Under the pieces are notes generated by a model, which saw nothing but the letters and a program-made list of their open reading frames with translations, ran no database searches and was not told the origin of the DNA. From Sinotaia quadrata (Eukaryota; Mollusca; Gastropoda; Architaenioglossa; Viviparidae), in assembly GCA_028829895.1 (NCBI GenBank), contig CM054180.1, positions 98,803,135 to 98,867,134 of the forward strand: 64,000 nucleotides of DNA, in the 5' to 3' direction. This document shows, piece by piece, positions 46,182 to 59,346 of this stretch. A program made the position numbers and the translations under genes. The stretch's first letter is position 1, and every line of letters begins with the position of its first letter.

Positions 46182-46917
46182 TCATTAATGTAATACAACC
46201 TTTAATTAAATTAATTCAACTAAAATAACCAACATGGTTTTCCTAATCACAGAATGATTTTACCACACCTCTGCCAACCAAAGAGAGCAGCACCCTAGTC
46301 AAAAAGAAACCACTGGATAAGATGCAAACACAAGTTGCCAAATTCTTCAAGTAAACAGCCATATATACTCCTCAGACCCAAATTAATAAACAACAAAATG
46401 CTATCCTGTTTGGTGCATACACAGTACATTTAGAATAGCAAACAAAACAGAATAATATTTCTTTTGCTTCAAAAAACAAAACCTGCAGCAAAACCTCACT
46501 TTGAAAACCACTAATGGTATGAATATCAGATACTCCACCACATCAAGTGATCACTGATCAATACTATCTTTTTCCTTTCTTTTATTTAATTTATCTTTCT
46601 ATATATTTTCTTGCAACTACGATCACCCCTTGAGGAATCACCACACCCCAATCATTAAATTGGTGCAAGCAGAAAAAGATGTTACACCCAAACCTATAGC
46701 TTGCAAGTACTAGCCAAAAATATACACTATTTATTTTATCGTTCAGATATAACTGACTCAGACACTTATTTTGGTGCCAATTAATTAATTAGTAATTAAT
46801 ACTAATAGTAATAATTATTTGCTTCCAGATATATTATCTTAAATTTTAAGAGGTAGTCCCAATGTCATTGTTTTGCAGAAATGTTGCGTTTAGTGCATAA
46901 ATTTGGTGATTTTTTTG
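46182..46917. other. AT-rich stretch, no gene
   Basis: Nothing recognised beyond a short coding-like piece at about 46265-46350 with stops. Confidence 0.5.
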
Positions 46918-46931
46918 TAGTTATGTTTGAT
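46918..46931 (+). other. 14-bp target site duplication of the RTE-type LINE
   Basis: TAGTTATGTTTGAT at 46918-46931 is repeated exactly at 51478-51491. It delimits the LINE, which reads on the minus strand. Confidence 0.92.
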
Positions 46932-46944
46932 TGACTTGACTTAC

Positions 46945-49900
46945 TTATCTCCTTGGATTCCCCGTGGAACAAATGGCCTCAACAACAGTTCTCCATCTCA
47001 GTCTATTCTGGGCAGCCTTTTTCAGTTCACCCCATGACGGGTTGCAACTCTTCATTTCCTCTTCACAGGATCGTCTCCAGGAAGTCTTAGGGCAACCAAC
47101 CCATCTCTTTCCCTGGGGGTTCCACTGCAAATCCTGCCGGGTGATGTCCTGTGGGGGGTTCCGCAGGTTGTGTCCTATCCATTGCCATTTACACCTGGCA
47201 ATCTGCTGATTGATGGGATCTTGGTTTGTCCACTGCCACAAATCAGTGTTCTTTAGTCTGTCTGTCCATCTGATCTTCAGTATGTTGCGAAGACAGCCAT
47301 TGAAGAATATTTGGAGTTTGTTGGTTAGGGTGTTGGTGACTCTCCTGGTCTCTGAGCCATAGAGGAGGACAGACTTAATGTTGCTGTTGAAAATTCATAG
47401 TTTGTTGCAGACAGATAGAGATGTTGACCTCCAGACTGGTCTCAGGGTAATAAAGGCGTATCTAGCTTTCCTGATTCTGGCTTTGATGTCCTCATCAGAA
47501 CCCCCTGTGCTGATACAATGCTGCCCTGGTAGGTGAAAGAAGTGACTTCTTTCAGCTCGCTGTCTCCAAGGGTGATTGGCTTCTGCTGCTTTTTTAACAG
47601 GGTCATGATTTTGGTCTTCTCTAGGTTGATCTGCAGTCCAGTCTTGGATGCTTCTTGGGCCAGGTTATCAGTTTTCTGTTGCATATGATGGTATTTCTGG
47701 GACATCAGGCACAAGTCGTCCGCAAATTCCAAGTGTTCAAGGAACTGAGTCAGGGACCACTGGATTCTGGTTTTTCCTGTTTTATTTGTCTGATGCATCA
47801 CCCAGTCAACCACTAGCTGGAGGATCATTGGAGAGAGAGAGCATGCATCCTTGTCGGACTCCTTGTCAGGTGAAAGCAAAACTTAGCCCAGCATCACTCC
47901 ATTAAACATTTAAAAATTAAAATAAAATCTAGATACACAGGTGTACAGGGAACATAGTACAGAATACACATTTTAAAGCATTTAACCAAGCCACTCCAAG
48001 ACACTAGCAGGATATTAGAATTACAAGACTGACCACCCAGGACTAGACAGTTGATGTATGTTGGGGGAAGCCATTGGGCAATTTTATAGTTTTATTGCCA
48101 CTGAGTTATGGGTTACAGTACAGGAAACGGTTGGAAATCAAAGTGTCACTTTTATAGCTAAAGATAGAGGGAATGGTTAGTCAAGAAAAGAATGGTAAAA
48201 TGGAAAACCTTTATATAGTCGGGCTTAGCTAATTCTCTCCACTTGCTTAGAAAATCTGCGGCTTTTAGCATGCGCAGGAGCAGTCTAAGAGATCTTTCTG
48301 GTAATTTTAAAGTCAGAAAGACTTGTAAAATATTAAAGTCAGAAAGACTGAGTACAGGATATCTAAAGGAAGGATACGGTACTCCAACCAGATGACCTTG
48401 GATTCTTGGGCTTTGAGGAGCGTAAAAGGTATGTGTGGTTGATTTTAATTTTAGTAAAAACTTGGGAAAATAATAATAGAGTGTGTGAGGATGATTTATG
48501 TATTCTAACTACACCCTTCTTTCAGATTAGTGCCAATGTGCTCAGGGAAGTTAATAGCCATTTGGACTTAAATACTTTCTTTTATAGTAAGCAGTTACTA
48601 ACACTGCATTAATTATTAAATTTCAGAACCAACAATCACCAGTGTCAGAACCGAATTTCATGAGAAGTTCCTATAGCAGACGACAGATTCTTGCGTACAG
48701 AGCGTGGCCAACAGCTGGTCAAGCCAAAGGGCCGCCATTGAGGGAGATTTATGCCTTGGATGCTGGCTCAGCGTTTTACAGCTTCAAGCTAAGTACAGCA
48801 CCTAGGCATTGAAACTGAGTGCATATGCAGATACACGTGTATTGTGGTTGAACATTGAGACTGAAATTCATATAGGAAAAGAGGATAAGCTAGTAAAAGA
48901 AACGAACATTGGAAAAATTGCTTCGTTACGGGAGGCTAATAATTCCCTGATTCAGTTAGGACCTATCTATTTGTAATTTGTGGTTGGGTAATCAATAACT
49001 GCTAATATTGTTAATTGTTCTTCTCTTATTGTTTTTTTTCAATTTTATTTTCTTTAAATGTTATATAAAGTTTATTGTTAAATTTTCATTAGTGTTGTGT
49101 CAAATTCATTGTCATTCTTGTCTAGTATGATTTTATAAGTGTTATTGTCTAACGTCTGTCTTTGTCTTATTGTCTGTCTGTCTTATCTGTGAGGAATTGT
49201 TTCCTCTGGGGGCTCAATACGAGTTACCGGAAGTGACATCCTCAATTGTTGTCCGTCCTAGATATACATATTTAGGGGGGTACCAACACTCCTGTTCTCA
49301 CCTCAAAGTCCTCTGTCAATTTGCCATTGTGGATAATTTGACATGTGGCACCTTCATAAATTTGCTGGATCAGGGTGAGGAAACTTTGAGGGATTCCATA
49401 GTGGTGGAGGAGTTGCCAGATGGTTTCTCTGTCCACGCTATCGAACGCTTGATGAAAGTTGAGGAAGTTAAGGTACAGCGTTGACTGCCACTCCAAGGAT
49501 TGTTTGATGATGATTCAGAGTGTTGTTATCTGATCTGTAAATGACTTGTCTTTCCTGAAGCCAGCTTGTTCTGGTCTGCTTTTCTTCCACTGCATCTTTC
49601 AGCCAGTCAAGGATACTGCAGTACTTTGTTCAGTACTGACAGTAACATGACGCCTCGCAGGATCCCTGTAGGATCCTAGGTCTCCTTTCTTGGGAAGTTT
49701 TACCAGATGTAATTTTTTCCAGTCTGCTGGTACTCTTCCTTCCCTCCAAAACTTCTGCAGTATAGGGGACAGCATGTTGACTGTGGTCGAAAGGTCTACC
49801 TTGAGTGCCTCTGGGGGAATTCCATCTGGGCCAGTTGCTTTCCCATTTTTTAAGATCTTCAAGGCTTTTAGGATTTCTGCTTTCGTGGGAGGGCTGGTGT

Positions 49901-51440
49901 TGACTTTGAGTGGTGAGTCTGCAAGGGGGGATGTCTGGTCTCGCTGATGGCAGGGGTTGATTTAGTTCTTTAAAGTGATCAGCCCATTGTTGTCTCTGGT
50001 CCTGCTCTTTACTGATGGGATTTCCTTCTCTGTCTTTAACTTGTTTGTTCACATTTGCCTTCTTAGTTGAGAGAGTCATGGTGACCTTGTACAGGGTAGT
50101 GAGGTCCCTCTTTCCTGCTGCTTGTTCTGCCTCTGTTTCTAGTGCATCATAAAAGAGCCTCTTGTCCTTTCTGGCACTATTCTTAACTTTCTTGTTCATT
50201 TGGGTAAATTTAAGAAGAATTTTCTTTTCATCTTCGTTCTTGTTGCTGTTGATCTGTTGCTTGATGTCTTTTCTGTTCTTTATCAGTTGCCACGTGTCAC
50301 TGGAGAGCCATTCCTTGGTTGTCCATTCTCTTTTGCCCAGAACTTCTTGGCATGTATCTGTCAATGTGTCTCTTAAGGAGCTCCAGTGTTCCTCTAGTGG
50401 TGTTTCTTCGGTCACCAAGTTCACGGCTTCAAATCTGTTCTTCAGGGAGGTTGAAAAGGTGTCTCTGTAGTCTTTCTCCTCCACTGGGCGTTGAACTTGA
50501 TGTGAGGTCAATTAGCTATGTCTCTAAAAGCTCGTAGCTTGACTTTGATGGTTCCAATCACCAAGTGGTGGTCTGAGGCTACATCTGCCCCTCATTGGGA
50601 TCTTGTGTTCTGCAGGCTTCGTCCCCATTTCCTAGAGATAGTGATGTAATCTATCTGGTTTTTGGTGTTGCCGTCTGGTGAGATCCCGGTTTCTTTATGG
50701 ATGTTGGAATATACTGCCACAGATGTCTAGGTCATTAAAAGTGCAAAAGTCTGTGAAAAGCTTGCCATTTTCATTCATTTCTCCAAGGGTTCCCATAATC
50801 AATTCTTTTCCAAGGTTGTCTTTTCCTATCTTGGCACTTAGTTCACCCATCAGTATCTTGATGTCTCTCTTGGGTAAGTCATTAACTACTGTCTGGAGGG
50901 AATTGTAGAAATTTTCTTTTGCTTCCTTGTCAGCGTCGTTAGTAGGCGAGTAGCACTGGATGAATGTAACTTTTCTTCCCTTGGAGTTGAATCTTGCTGT
51001 CATGATTCTAGAGGAGACTGGCTGCCATTCCATAAGGGTTCTGGCTGCTGCTGGGGACATCATGATGGCAACTCCTTCTGTGTGGTCATGATTCTCATCT
51101 GTGTGTCCTGAGTAGAGGATTTTCTCTCTGCTGGCAAGTGATGTCATACCAGACCCATTCCATCTGCTCTCACAAATTCCTAGTATTTGGATGTTGTATC
51201 TTTTAATCTAACTTGCCACTTAAGCTGCTTTTCCAGTTCCTATCTTTGTTGTTGCTTTCATCGTCAGGAGATTCATCGGCTGGTTGGCTTCCATGAGGCT
51301 TTCACCAATCTGCATCATCTGTCCTCTTGTAGAGGCATCTCCCAGATTCAAGCACTGGTTGGATTTTTCTGTTGCTTTGGTTTCTGTAGTGTGTGGGATT
51401 TTACAGGGTGGGGTTGTTGGCCCCATGACCAACCCTCCTC
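46945..51440 (-). pseudogene. RTE-type endonuclease-reverse transcriptase, frameshifted and split
   Basis: In order on the minus strand: N-terminal CLNLGDASTRGQMMQIGES (51360); APE-like endonuclease (51190-50520) with SGHTDENHDHTEGVAIM, FIQCYSPTNDA and SDHHLV; a linker (50511-49900); and RT blocks LKNGKATGPDGIPPEALK, FHQAFDSVDRETIW.LLHHYGIP and, beyond the nested LTR, RQGC.LS and LEFADDLCLMSQ with the catalytic FADD. The C-terminus at 47240-46945 holds WQWIGHNLRNPP and GWGELKK-like, AQNRLRWRTVVEAIC segments. The endonuclease GD.NAKIG motif reads MGELSAKIG, so key Asp and Asn residues are changed. Frameshifts lie near 50500, 49640 and at a CT-rich run at 47840. Proteins of this type are often misannotated as craniofacial development protein 2-like. 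Confidence 0.9.
47864..49288 (-). mobile_element. Solo LTR nested in the RTE reverse transcriptase (family 2-related)
   Basis: On the plus strand it runs from TGTCAGGTGAAAGC to GGGTACCAACA, flanked exactly by CTCCT (47859-47863 and 49289-49293). Reversed, it starts TGTTGGTACCCC and shares GCCCCCAGAGG and a GACAGACAGAC patch with the family 2 LTRs, but it lacks their 28-bp array. It interrupts the RT between the TGV and RQGC residues of one conserved motif. One CTCCT belongs to the original LINE, so the LINE inserted first. Confidence 0.92.
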
Positions 51441-51491
51441 CTTTCTCACCCGGGCTTGGGACCGGACATGGCGGAGCTAGTTATGTTTGAT

Positions 51492-53049
51492 ACTTTAATA
51501 TAATTATTTGTGGATGCAACTTGAATAAAATTAAAGATAATTTCTTTATCTAACAAGCTGTTGTATTTTAATTAATATTACTAAACCATGTTGAAAGAAA
51601 AATAATTACACTTATTAAGTTTTGGGTGCATTTTTGCTTAAAATGGGGCCATGCAGCCATATCAATGTGGTCAAAAAATTTGCTTTGGTCAGAATTTCTT
51701 TTTAGCACTCGACCGCATTTTAATTTTTCTTATATCACTTTTATCACTAAGAATAAAAAATAAAGGTGCAACCCTAAGCTGTCTCCTGATCCATTTTTAT
51801 TAGCATAACTTTAAACTCAAGCTTTGGTAATCAATTAAAAACTTGGCTATTTTGAAATAGTTGCTGTTACCGCATTTGAATACATTTTCCCCGGCAATGA
51901 GATGAGCACATATTCCTCTATGAAACAAGTATTTAAAATTTCATATAGGTTTGGTCGCAGTTTAGTGCAGTCTCTCATTTCTGTTAGGTAACTGAAAAAG
52001 CAAATGCTTGAAATTCTAGCAATGGCCACGTCATGTAAAATATGTTAGAAAATTTAGAGCTGCAGCAATTAATCTTGGTTTTGTTACACTTATATCAGTT
52101 AGTATTTGTGTATGAATTTATTTTAATAACAAGTTAATTTTAATAGCTATATGATTGCTAGATTGATATCTTTGATCCTCAGTTCTATAGTTATTAATTA
52201 TTTCTTTGCGATAACCCTATTCTATTTCAAACCAATTTAAAACTATATATGAAGCACTTTTTGGTAAATATAAAATGTTAGCTTTGTTTTATACTAGTAT
52301 TTATTTTATGCTCACTGTTTTTTTTTTAGACTGTCTTATTATTTGATTAATAATTCTTACTCTAAAATTAAACTTTACTGAGATAATGACTATTTTTCTT
52401 TTAACACAATTTTCTGTGTACTTTTGGTTAAAAAGTCAACTAGAAAAGAATAGCACTATACATTCAGCAAACTGTTACAATTGAACTTAAGTCTTCAGCA
52501 GCTTATTTTCATTAAAAATGTATTTTGTACACATTTCACTTAGTGATAAAACTTAATAAAACAATTAAATGAATTATATTTTCAAGGTCATGGTTTTACA
52601 AATATTACACTTAATATATATTATAAAGATAGTATGAACGAGTATCTGTTTAATATTTAATAATTTACTTGAACATAAATATGTAATATTAGTCTAGGTT
52701 CATGGAATTTACAACTGTTCTCTTAAACATTACAAATATAATTGCTAATAGTAAATTAATATCTAAATACATATGATATAGTATTATAATTTGTTTTTAA
52801 TTATGTTTTGGTTTTTAGATGACTTTTACTTTTTAATCATACTTTTTTTTTAAAACTGTAGTTCTTAAGAGGTCAGATTCTCACTCACCTCACTTCTCAA
52901 AATTAATTTGTGTGTGACTATTAAGTTGCATAGTTTGTTTATTTTATTGAAATTAAATTATTAAAGTACATATAAGCTTTATAGTATACTACAGGTATTG
53001 TATCAAAATTATATTTGACAGTGATTCAATAAAGTGAATAATTGAAATT
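51492..53049. other. AT-rich stretch, probable intron
   Basis: No gene or repeat recognised. Confidence 0.6.
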
Positions 53050-54290
53050 ACACTCTAACATTCTTTTTGTTGGGTTTTTTGGTATTAGTTCACATTTCTT
53101 TTTAGAAGACCTGCCACATTTAGTTTATTTAAAAGTTATATTTGAAGGCTTTATCAGATAGGGACAACAGTTTGAACTTGCAGTGTATTGCAACAATTTT
53201 TTTGTTATTGATGTTTTTTTTTTGTTTTGGGTTTGTTATGCTCAGTATAAATCATTGTATCCTTAGTGAAAGTACAGTTCTGTATATAATGTATAGTCAA
53301 TAACATACACATTGCAATTATCTGGTAGAAACTAAAAGAATATTTTGAATTGAGTTATAAATTATTTGATTGTAGACACTGACTGCCTGAGCAAACTAGA
53401 ATTATAATTTTAAAACTATTGTAAAACGTTGAGTAATTATATATAAAGCAAACATATATAAAAAGTAAAGCAAACTGTAATGATACAAGTTTTACCATTT
53501 GGTAAATTTGAAGTGATTTTTTAATAAATTATTATGTAAGAACTATATGCAATTTTAAGTCAGCAAATAATGATTGTATCAGCTAGAGGGAGCACAAATT
53601 CCTCTTTCTTTTAATATTTGAACCATATCTGTAAAGCGTAACATATAAGGTTCCAGAGATAAACATTTTATAATTTGTTTATTAATGTTTTTGTCATTTG
53701 TCTTCCATATATATTAAATTAGCTTGTTTGGAGCTGTTTGAGACCTCATATATCACTGGCTTTTAGATCAGTGTCTTTTGAAAAAATTGGGTTAAAACTC
53801 CTTAGTACTTTATTGTTTTATATACTGGGGGAAAAAATACATTTTATGCCATTTATCTGAATATTATGATGTCTTGAATATGCACTTTATAATATATTAC
53901 AAGTGCATTTATTTAATAAAGAGCTATGTTTGCAAACAGTTTGTAAAATATAAATTTTTATAATACACTCTCTGAAAAGAACTTTTGCATTTTTATCATT
54001 TAGAATATACCCTTCTCAGCTTTTGTTATAAATTTAATTTTGCCATTTCATAAGCACAGATTTTTACTTTTTACAGTGAATCAAAAACGAGCATTTATTC
54101 ATCTCGTAAATTGATGATGACTAACTTGTATATTCAAATAATGATATTTCATAAACTGCTTGAGGTTTTCTCTTAGAATTCTGCAAGCAACCTTATATCA
54201 GTGTAGTAATACTATTATGTAAACAAATTTGTTTTACTCTGAATGAAATTTGAAAAATTGGTTGGGACTACCAACTTACAGTTCCATTAT
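53050..54290. repeat. Diverged segmental duplicate, copy 1
   Basis: It aligns in the same orientation with 56970-59130. Shared blocks include TTTAGAAGACCTGCC, CCTCTTTCTTTTAATATTTGA, ACGAGCATTTATTC, GGTTTTCTCTTAGAATT and ATTGGTTGGGACTACC. Copy 1 is shorter. It lies just downstream, in minus-strand sense, of the Ig-like exon. Confidence 0.85.
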
Positions 54291-54708
54291 ATTACATTTC
54301 TTGATTACTCTTCCAAAAGTTTTAAAAGAAGAAAATATCCAAAACTGCAAAACAAATCCAAAACTCTGAAAAAGAGTTTGCTGAAGACTACATTTTTCTG
54401 TTTTAGTGTTTTATATAACCCTTATAATAAGTAACATATGTATTAAGTAATTATTAAGGTCTATTAATTTAAAGGTATTTAAAAAAATTTAAAAGAAAGA
54501 TATTGCGACGTATCTGCAAAGTAAAAAAAAAAAAGGAAACATAGTACATGTATATGTAAATGTATATGAAAGTTATGAATAAAAGTGTATACCCATATAT
54601 TGTACAACTTAAAGATTACATTAAAAACTAAAAAAATTAAAACTGTAACAAAGATCAGTATAAGAAACAGCTGTCAGTATAAATGAAATGATTAAAACTG
54701 GTTTTTAC

Positions 54709-55036
54709 CTCATTTCTCCATCAAGATGCTCGTTTTTATTTGCGTAGAAAGATAATTGATATATGTACATCTCACCACTCTCACTCTGATTTATACATCC
54801 ACAAGAACCAATTTGAAATCCTTTTGATAAAGTCCCTGTGCAAAATGGAGGCTTATCAGTGGTGCAAATTGGCAAAGAACAATTATCAGGTCCCAAACAG
54901 AAATCAAACTGTACTTTTTTTAATATGAGAGGGCAGCGAGTTGCAATAGTGCTATAGTTAACAAAGCAAGTTATGGTGTTTTCTTGACCATCTACAAACT
55001 CTTCTGGGCATAAACGAGTAACATCTTCTGAAAAAC
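54709..55036 (-). CDS. Exon 2 of the receptor-like gene: Cys-rich Ig-like domain
   Basis: On the minus strand, acceptor TTTTTAACAG, 328 nt, donor GTAAAAACC. It has one open frame: 2 nt, 108 codons, 2 nt. The protein reads FSEDVTRLCPEEFVDGQENT, then ITCFVN, which resembles an Ig B-strand Cys. Further Cys lie in RCPLI, DFCLG, DNCSLPIC, PFCTG and SCGC. YIYQLSFYA and HLDGEMR precede the Cys supplied by the next exon, like an Ig F-strand DxGxYxC. There are three potential N-glycosylation sites (NYS, NCS, NQS). Start phase 1 fits the signal-peptide exon and end phase 2 fits the exon at 31237-31316. Ig-like is my reading of the pattern; similar Cys-rich Ig-like proteins occur in gastropods as I recall. 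It is unlike the transposons around it, with no stop or frameshift. Confidence 0.7.
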
Positions 55037-56969
55037 CTGTTAAAAATGTAATTAAAAAATACAAATTAATAAATTATAATACTTGCATTTTGTAATTGAT
55101 TATCAAAGGACATATTAATTTATTAAATATTTCAATATAACTTAAATTCAAGCAAGTGAGAAAACCCACAACATCCCATTACTCAGGTAGTGAACTTTTT
55201 CCAGGTTAGAAGTGAATGTTTCTACACAACATATATACATTATATATATATTTTTTTTTGCAATGGTCACTCTTTTTAATTCAGCTATATGCAAACATAC
55301 AGTACATTAAAAGAAGGGAGAATGTAGGAGTGGACTACATGAGCAAAAACATTTGCTCAGAGGTACAGAATTATGTACAGATGGTGCATGTAAATAGATT
55401 ATTCATAACTCACTTTGAGTGAAATAATCAAATGGATTAAACTCTTAAGGCTAGGGTTTGATGGTCATAAAATCAATCAACAAATCACCTTCAACAACCT
55501 CAATGTACATAACTATTTACATGTAATTAGTAATTCTATAGTTATATATGTGAAGTGGATGGAGATCCAGAGTGGTAATACCCGGTCATAAACATTGAGA
55601 CAATACTGATGAACGACGATGATGGACGGCAGTCATGACAACAGAGTTGACAACGCCTGGTTGCTGTTACACACACACAAATACCTAAACTAACAGGGGC
55701 TACATATGATTTAAACTAACATGTACAGTTTCTACAAAGAGAGTAATAAACAGTTAATATAATACTAACGTATCTAGAGGTTCAACAGTAAACTGCTACT
55801 AGTGTAACTGTAAAACTAAAAGACATAAGAAAATTAAATAGGTGAACTGTTACTGTATAGGTATCAGGAAATTCAATAGTTAAACTGTTACTGAAATAGG
55901 CAACAAGAGGTCCAGTGGTAAACTATAATACTTTATGAAACAGATTCTAGAACTTTTCAAGAAATTAGTATACTTTTCACAATATAATTACATTTGTCAC
56001 ATTTTTAATTCATAAAACCAACGCACCTCTATTAGTTAATGGTTTTACATAATTTTAAAAGTAAATTGAAATATTTCTTGCACTGGAAAACCCAACAAAT
56101 ATAATGGATTCAGTTCAATTAGAGCTGCAGTTCACTCAAAAGGAATGCATAATTTTCAAAGGAACTATGACAAAATTAAAGGATTAATAATATATAATAT
56201 TACTATATAATAGTAATATTAAATATTATTATTCTATTTTGCTGATTATTAAATGCATTAAGTTTACTGTAGCATAATAACCTAATTACTGGTGTGTGTG
56301 TGTGTGGGTCCTTGTTTTACATATCCCTACTTTAATTTTTCATGAATAAGTCAGAACATACTTGGCCAACTTTTTGTGGCATTTTCTCAGGTACCAATTA
56401 CCCAGGTGAAAACGAGGACCCCTATATGTATTATGACCTTGTATATGTTACAGTGTTCAAGTATTTTTACTCTCTACATAAATGTCTGTATTTCTTAAAC
56501 GTGTGAGAAAGTTCAAGACTGCTTAGACAGACAACATCATTACAGCTCTCCGGAAACCATTCAATGAAGCAAAAGATTAAAGATCAGAACAAATCAATAA
56601 CTCATACCCTATTACTAAAAGCAAACAACTATGGTACTGCATCTACTTTATAGAAGCTTCTGTGTACATCTGGGATGTTATAAGTTCCTATATAAGATGT
56701 TCATTTATGAAAATCAAACATGCTTATTTATAGCTTAGATCCAAATTATCTCAGCAAAAATTTCCATTTCCCGTTTTAAGCAGCCACGCCCCTCTAGAGT
56801 GTGTTGTATTTGCATGTATGTTTGTTCTTGAATATGCAAAGTTTATTCATTAATTATTTCCATTATAATTATCAAAGTGTTTTTGAATGTGCAAAGTTAA
56901 TTATTAATTAGTTCCATAATCAATGTGTGGATGCTTAACCATTTATTTGGATTAATAATTTGAGATTAT
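55037..56969. other. Intron sequence between exons 2 and 1, part
   Basis: AT-rich with no gene. It contains the dispersed CA-linked patch at 55667-55705 (compare 2285-2330) and a short GT run near 56292. Confidence 0.55.
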
Positions 56970-59130
56970 TCTCTAACTATTCTCTTTGTTTTTTCTTAGT
57001 ACATATCATTCCTTTTAGAAGACCTGCCCCATTTAGATTTTCTAAAAGTTATATTTGAAGGTTTTACCAGACAAGAGCAACATTTTGTAGTGCATTGCAA
57101 TGAGTATTTTAGTTGTTGGGTTTGTTTGTATTTTTCTTTGGCGGAAAGGTATTCAGGTTTTGTTGTGCTAACATGGCAAATATAATCTTCAGTAAATAAT
57201 TTGGTCACTAAAACATTTAAAGTGGGGGTGAGTGGAGGAGAGAGAGCAATGATTATGAATACTGATTCTGATTCATACTGTATACATACTTGAAAATTGG
57301 TCAAGAAATTTGTTCACTTTTTGAAACATAAATACTGAATTTTGACTTATAGTTGAACTGCAAAATCTGCCAACAATAATTTAGGGTAAAAACATAAAAT
57401 TTTAACATATAATTATTACCGGTAGATTACCGCTCTTTGTTAACAAAGCCTTTATTATCGCTCATGAATAATAATTAATAGAAACACCTATTTATCAAGC
57501 ACCTGAATTTCTATTTACATACTAAACTAATTTGACATTTAATTAATTACTATTCACCTGTTTTATTTTACACTAACTGAAGATGCTTCCCTTACTTACT
57601 AAATTTCTTATACAAACCAAAAAAGTAGAGAAAGAAGTTATCCCTTTTTATTCATATGTTGAATATTTGCAAATGATTTTCAAACAGCTTACATTTTATT
57701 TAAATTTTTATTACAGTAATAAAAAGGTGATTTTATATAAAATTATTGATCAAGAATGAAACAATTTGTCATCTTTTGCGTCGCCCCATTTAATTGTTTG
57801 GCCCTTTGACTTCTAACAGGATGTTCAATTTGGGATTAGGAATAGGATTCACCCTCAATTTTTGTACTTATAGTTATACTTGACTTGACCAATATAGTAG
57901 TATATACAGTAAGTTTATTTTGCATGGAATATTGATGCCATCAATGGCAGAATGTGGTCTATATCTGGATTTGATAAACTAGAGCAATCATACACACAGT
58001 AAAATTCTATGTAGTGTTAATGGGGTATAGTTATGAATGTGATGTAATTATTTGTACAAACTTTCATAATTTTCCATATCTGCATATGTTAATTTTCTTT
58101 AGTATATCACTTTAATTATAACAATAATCAATAAGTATATTCATAAACACACAATACAGTTATATGTGTAAATGCTTTATGTATTGAGATATAAATTATA
58201 TATTTTATTCACAACAAACTAATAAAATAACTTTAAACTGTTTTCTAAATTGTAGACATATGTGTAATTATATATAAAATAAGCATACATAACAATTAAC
58301 ATACAAACAAAAATAAAACAAACTGCAGTGCTACAAGTTTTACCACTTACAAAATATTTACATATTGTTTTAACACTAACAGTATGCAAAAATTAAAACA
58401 GATAGCATAAAATAATTGTTTCATAAATATTGTAATCAAATCCCTCTTTCTTTTAATATTTGAATCATGTCTGTAAGAAACATAGTTCCAAAGTTGTGAA
58501 ATTTTATAAATTGGTCTTAAAAGTTTTTTCCATCTTTAGTCATAAACATAATGCATTAATTTCGCTTGTTTGATGACGTTTCAGACCTAATATAATATTA
58601 TCTTTGGCTTTTAGATCAGTGCCTCTAGAAAAAATTGGGCTAACACCTTGGTATTTTATTGTGTTAAATACATTTTAAATTTAAACTGATTATGATGTCT
58701 TGAAAATGCACTTTATAATAATATTAAAAACTCTTTACGTAATGAAGAGCTATGTTTGTAGATAGTTTATAAAAGATAATACAATTTCTGAAAATAAATT
58801 ATGCATTTTAATTATTTAGTATATATTTTATATGTACTTCGTTATAATTTTATTTTAACGTTTCATAACTGAAGATTTATAATTTTTACAGTTGTCAAGA
58901 ACGAGCATTTATTCTTCTCGTCGTAAAGTGATGACGACTAATTTGTATATTCAAATGACGATATTTCATAAACTATTTGAGGTTTTCTCTTAGAATTTTG
59001 TATTCAACCATATCTCATCTAAAATGTAATAGTAAAAGTAATGATAGTATTATTGTGTAAATACATTTGTTTCTCCTCAATCAAATTTGAAAATTGGTTG
59101 GGACTACCCATAACTGATATGCACTATAAA
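56970..59130. repeat. Diverged segmental duplicate, copy 2
   Basis: Partner of 53050-54290. On the minus strand it keeps a 102-codon frame (56996-57304) ending in a Lys/Arg/Ser-rich tail (KPSNITFRKSKWGRSSKR). The equivalent in copy 1 has a similar phrase (KPSNITFK) followed by a stop. It lies in intron 1 of the receptor-like gene. Confidence 0.8.
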
Positions 59131-59346
59131 TTATATAATAAAATTAGAGGCTTGTGATTGTGAAGCAAAATGTTTGAAAAACTACGACAAGTGTTATTTA
59201 ATTTAGCTTAAATGGAAATTAATACTTCGATCTACGTTCGTTGAGTTTGCCGTTTGGTGCAGGACATGTATGTTGTTTTGTTTTATTTAAATTGCAACAT
59301 AACTTATTTCTAATAGTCGTGATTGCGAGTTTCACAATATACTTAC

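Larger units (their letters stand above)
46932..51477 (-). mobile_element. Full-length RTE-type LINE interrupted by a nested solo LTR
   Basis: Bounded by an exact 14-bp TSD. Subtracting the nested LTR with its extra TSD copy (1430 bp) leaves about 3.1 kb. That length, a single endonuclease-reverse transcriptase frame and a 3' tail of short repeats (AAGTAAGTCAAGTCA) instead of poly(A) are all characteristic of the RTE clade. The element runs from 51477 (5') to 46932 (3') and looks complete at both ends, unusual for LINEs, which are commonly 5'-truncated. Confidence 0.9.

Noticed and set aside
49170..50908. Plus-strand frames across the RTE element
   Set aside because: They are antisense to the clearly recognisable endonuclease-RT reading on the minus strand.
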